From Actinomycetes bacterium (GTDB taxonomy: Bacteria; Actinomycetota; Acidimicrobiia; Acidimicrobiales; RAAP-2), in contig JAJYYG010000125.1 of NCBI GenBank assembly GCA_021801235.1, positions 1 through 50,763 of the forward strand: a DNA stretch of 50,763 bases, read 5' to 3'. Numbering within the stretch: position 1 is the first letter of the stretch; every line of letters begins with the position of its first letter. Below the pieces are notes generated by a model, which was given only the letters and a program-made list of their open reading frames with translations, did not search any database and was not told the DNA's origin. The translations under genes were made by a program, and so were the position numbers. Positions 49,882-50,763 of the stretch are shown here, piece by piece.

Positions 49882-50763
49882 GTGATCGTCCTGCACGCCG
49901 CGTGGTCTCCCGGCGGCGCCGGTGCCGGTGCCGGGGAGGGCGTGGCGTTGTGGGCCGAGGACGGGGACCGTCCCCGGCGGGTCGTACCCCGCAGGGGCAG
50001 GCCCCCGCGGACGCCCCGCCCCCGGGCCCACCCGTTCGCCCTCGACGCGGGTGGTGTCCGCACCGCCTTCTCGGAGCTCGGAGGGTTCGCGGTGGACGAC
50101 CTGGTTGCCGGGGAGGGAAACGAGCTCGTCCTCGGTCTTCCGGGCACCGCCACCGGGCCGCTCCCCTCGCCGTGGCTGGAGGACCCCATCTCCCCGGACC
50201 CCTTCCCTCCGGGCCGTTTCTCCCCGGACCCGGCGGCACCCGGGCCGCCCACCGGGGCCCGTCCGGAGGCGGGCGCCGCGGGCGCACCGGTCCCGGCCGG
50301 GTGGCCCTCGTGGGTGGTGCCGGCGATCGTGGTGGACCCGGCCCGGGCAGTGGAGCTGCTGGCGATCCTCGCCCCGTCCTTCGCCGGGACGACCCCCTTC
50401 CCCGGTTCCGATCCGACCGACGTCGTGGCCGCCACCGACCTGCGGTTCGCCGCCCGAGCCGCCGAGCTGGTGGTCGAGCTGGTCGCCCGGGGACGGATCC
50501 TGCCGTCCCTCGAACAGGTGCCCGGGGACGGGGCCGGCCGGTGGCAGGCGCGGTGGCGGCCGGTGGTGGACGGGGCCGACCGGGAGCGGATCGGGGCCCT
50601 GGTGGCAGCGGCCCCCGCGACATTCGGGACGGCCGGCGGAGGCGATCCGGACGAGGCGGTCCGCTCCTTCTTCTGGGCCGCCACGGACGCGCTGGCCCGC
50701 CGCCTGGCGCCGGGCCCGGCGTCGCCCGCCGAGCCGACGCCGCCCCGGCGGGCTCGCCGGCCC
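49882..50763 (+). CDS. HelZ/SNF2-family helicase, N-terminal part only
   Basis: The first 294 codons are visible and the frame stays open to the right edge. The N-terminus VIVLHAAWSPGGAG ... ALWAED, followed by RPRAHPFALDAGGVRTAF, resembles the start of mycobacterial HelZ (Rv2101-type) proteins. Later segments LVVELVARGRILPSLEQ and RWRPVVDG and a C-terminal DEAVRSFFWAATDALARR fit the accessory region that precedes the SNF2 ATPase in this family. The ATPase motifs lie outside the window, so the call rests on the N-terminal region alone. A Pro/Gly-rich insert occurs at about residues 95-130. The GTG start has no ribosome-binding site and may be leaderless. Confidence 0.75.
   Translation, partial: MIVLHAAWSPGGAGAGAGEGVALWAEDGDRPRRVVPRRGRPPRTPRPRAHPFALDAGGVRTAFSELGGFAVDDLVAGEGNELVLGLPGTATGPLPSPWLEDPISPDPFPPGRFSPDPAAPGPPTGARPEAGAAGAPVPAGWPSWVVPAIVVDPARAVELLAILAPSFAGTTPFPGSDPTDVVAATDLRFAARAAELVVELVARGRILPSLEQVPGDGAGRWQARWRPVVDGADRERIGALVAAAPATFGTAGGGDPDEAVRSFFWAATDALARRLAPGPASPAEPTPPRRARRP

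Noticed and set aside
1-50763. Prophage, insertion sequences, tRNA or rRNA genes
   Set aside because: No transposase, integrase, phage structural gene, or tRNA/rRNA signature was recognised on either strand.

Overview
The window is about 50.8 kb of very GC-rich DNA from an actinobacterium. The markers are a mycothione reductase, a mycothiol-dependent-isomerase-like (TIGR03084-type) protein, a complete Mce lipid-transport operon with its MceG-type ATPase, an actinobacterial-type sortase, and a huge secreted protein ending in the 'GGIFSFGDA...GYW' repeats that I associate with Acidimicrobiia. I favour an uncultured or poorly studied member of the Acidimicrobiia. That placement is inference; actinobacterial origin is much firmer.

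Region 1 (1-8938, all minus strand) is a tightly overlapped catabolic operon. In transcription order it holds a biotin-dependent acyl-CoA carboxylase carboxyltransferase subunit, its biotin-carboxylase/BCCP subunit, an AtuA-family protein, a TetR regulator, a TIGR03084-type protein, an enoyl-CoA hydratase of the methylglutaconyl/isohexenylglutaconyl type, and a nitronate-monooxygenase-like flavoprotein cut by the left edge. The set resembles the acyclic-terpene (Atu) and leucine (Liu) pathways for branched unsaturated acyl-CoAs. Region 2 (9027-13900, plus strand) holds mycothione reductase, an acyl-CoA synthetase and a Baeyer-Villiger-type monooxygenase. Region 3 (13980-18179) is a minus-strand trio (PF10118-type metal-dependent hydrolase, EthA-like monooxygenase, SDR) diverging from a TetR regulator across an AT-rich control region.

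Region 4 (18212-27911) is the least conventional part. It has a single 856-residue ORF joining a ClC chloride channel, a MarR winged helix and a DUF488 domain; the MceG-like ATPase; an ECF sigma factor that continues into a transmembrane helix and a repetitive Ser/Gly tail; a divergent operon of secreted protein, sortase and a low-complexity membrane protein; and a PadR regulator coupled to a 75-residue Gly/Cys/His-rich mini-protein. Region 5 (29194-39733) is the mce operon: yrbEA, yrbEB, mceA-F and a Mce-associated membrane protein, nearly all joined by ATGA/GTGA overlaps. The mceD/mceE junction carries a 27-bp tandem repeat that gives MceE an Arg-rich N-terminal extension.

Region 6 (39966-50763) encodes surface proteins: a secreted protein of Leu-Pro-Ser repeats, a DUF4232-like lipoprotein, and a 2341-residue secreted protein with PKD/Ig-like modules, a lamin-tail-like domain and perfect 126-bp terminal repeats. 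The window ends inside a HelZ/SNF2-family helicase gene. No tRNA, rRNA, CRISPR, transposase or prophage gene was seen. The strongest candidates for new biology are the ClC-MarR-DUF488 fusion, the membrane-tethered sigma factor facing a sortase operon, the PadR/His-rich pair and the repeat expansion at the mceE start.
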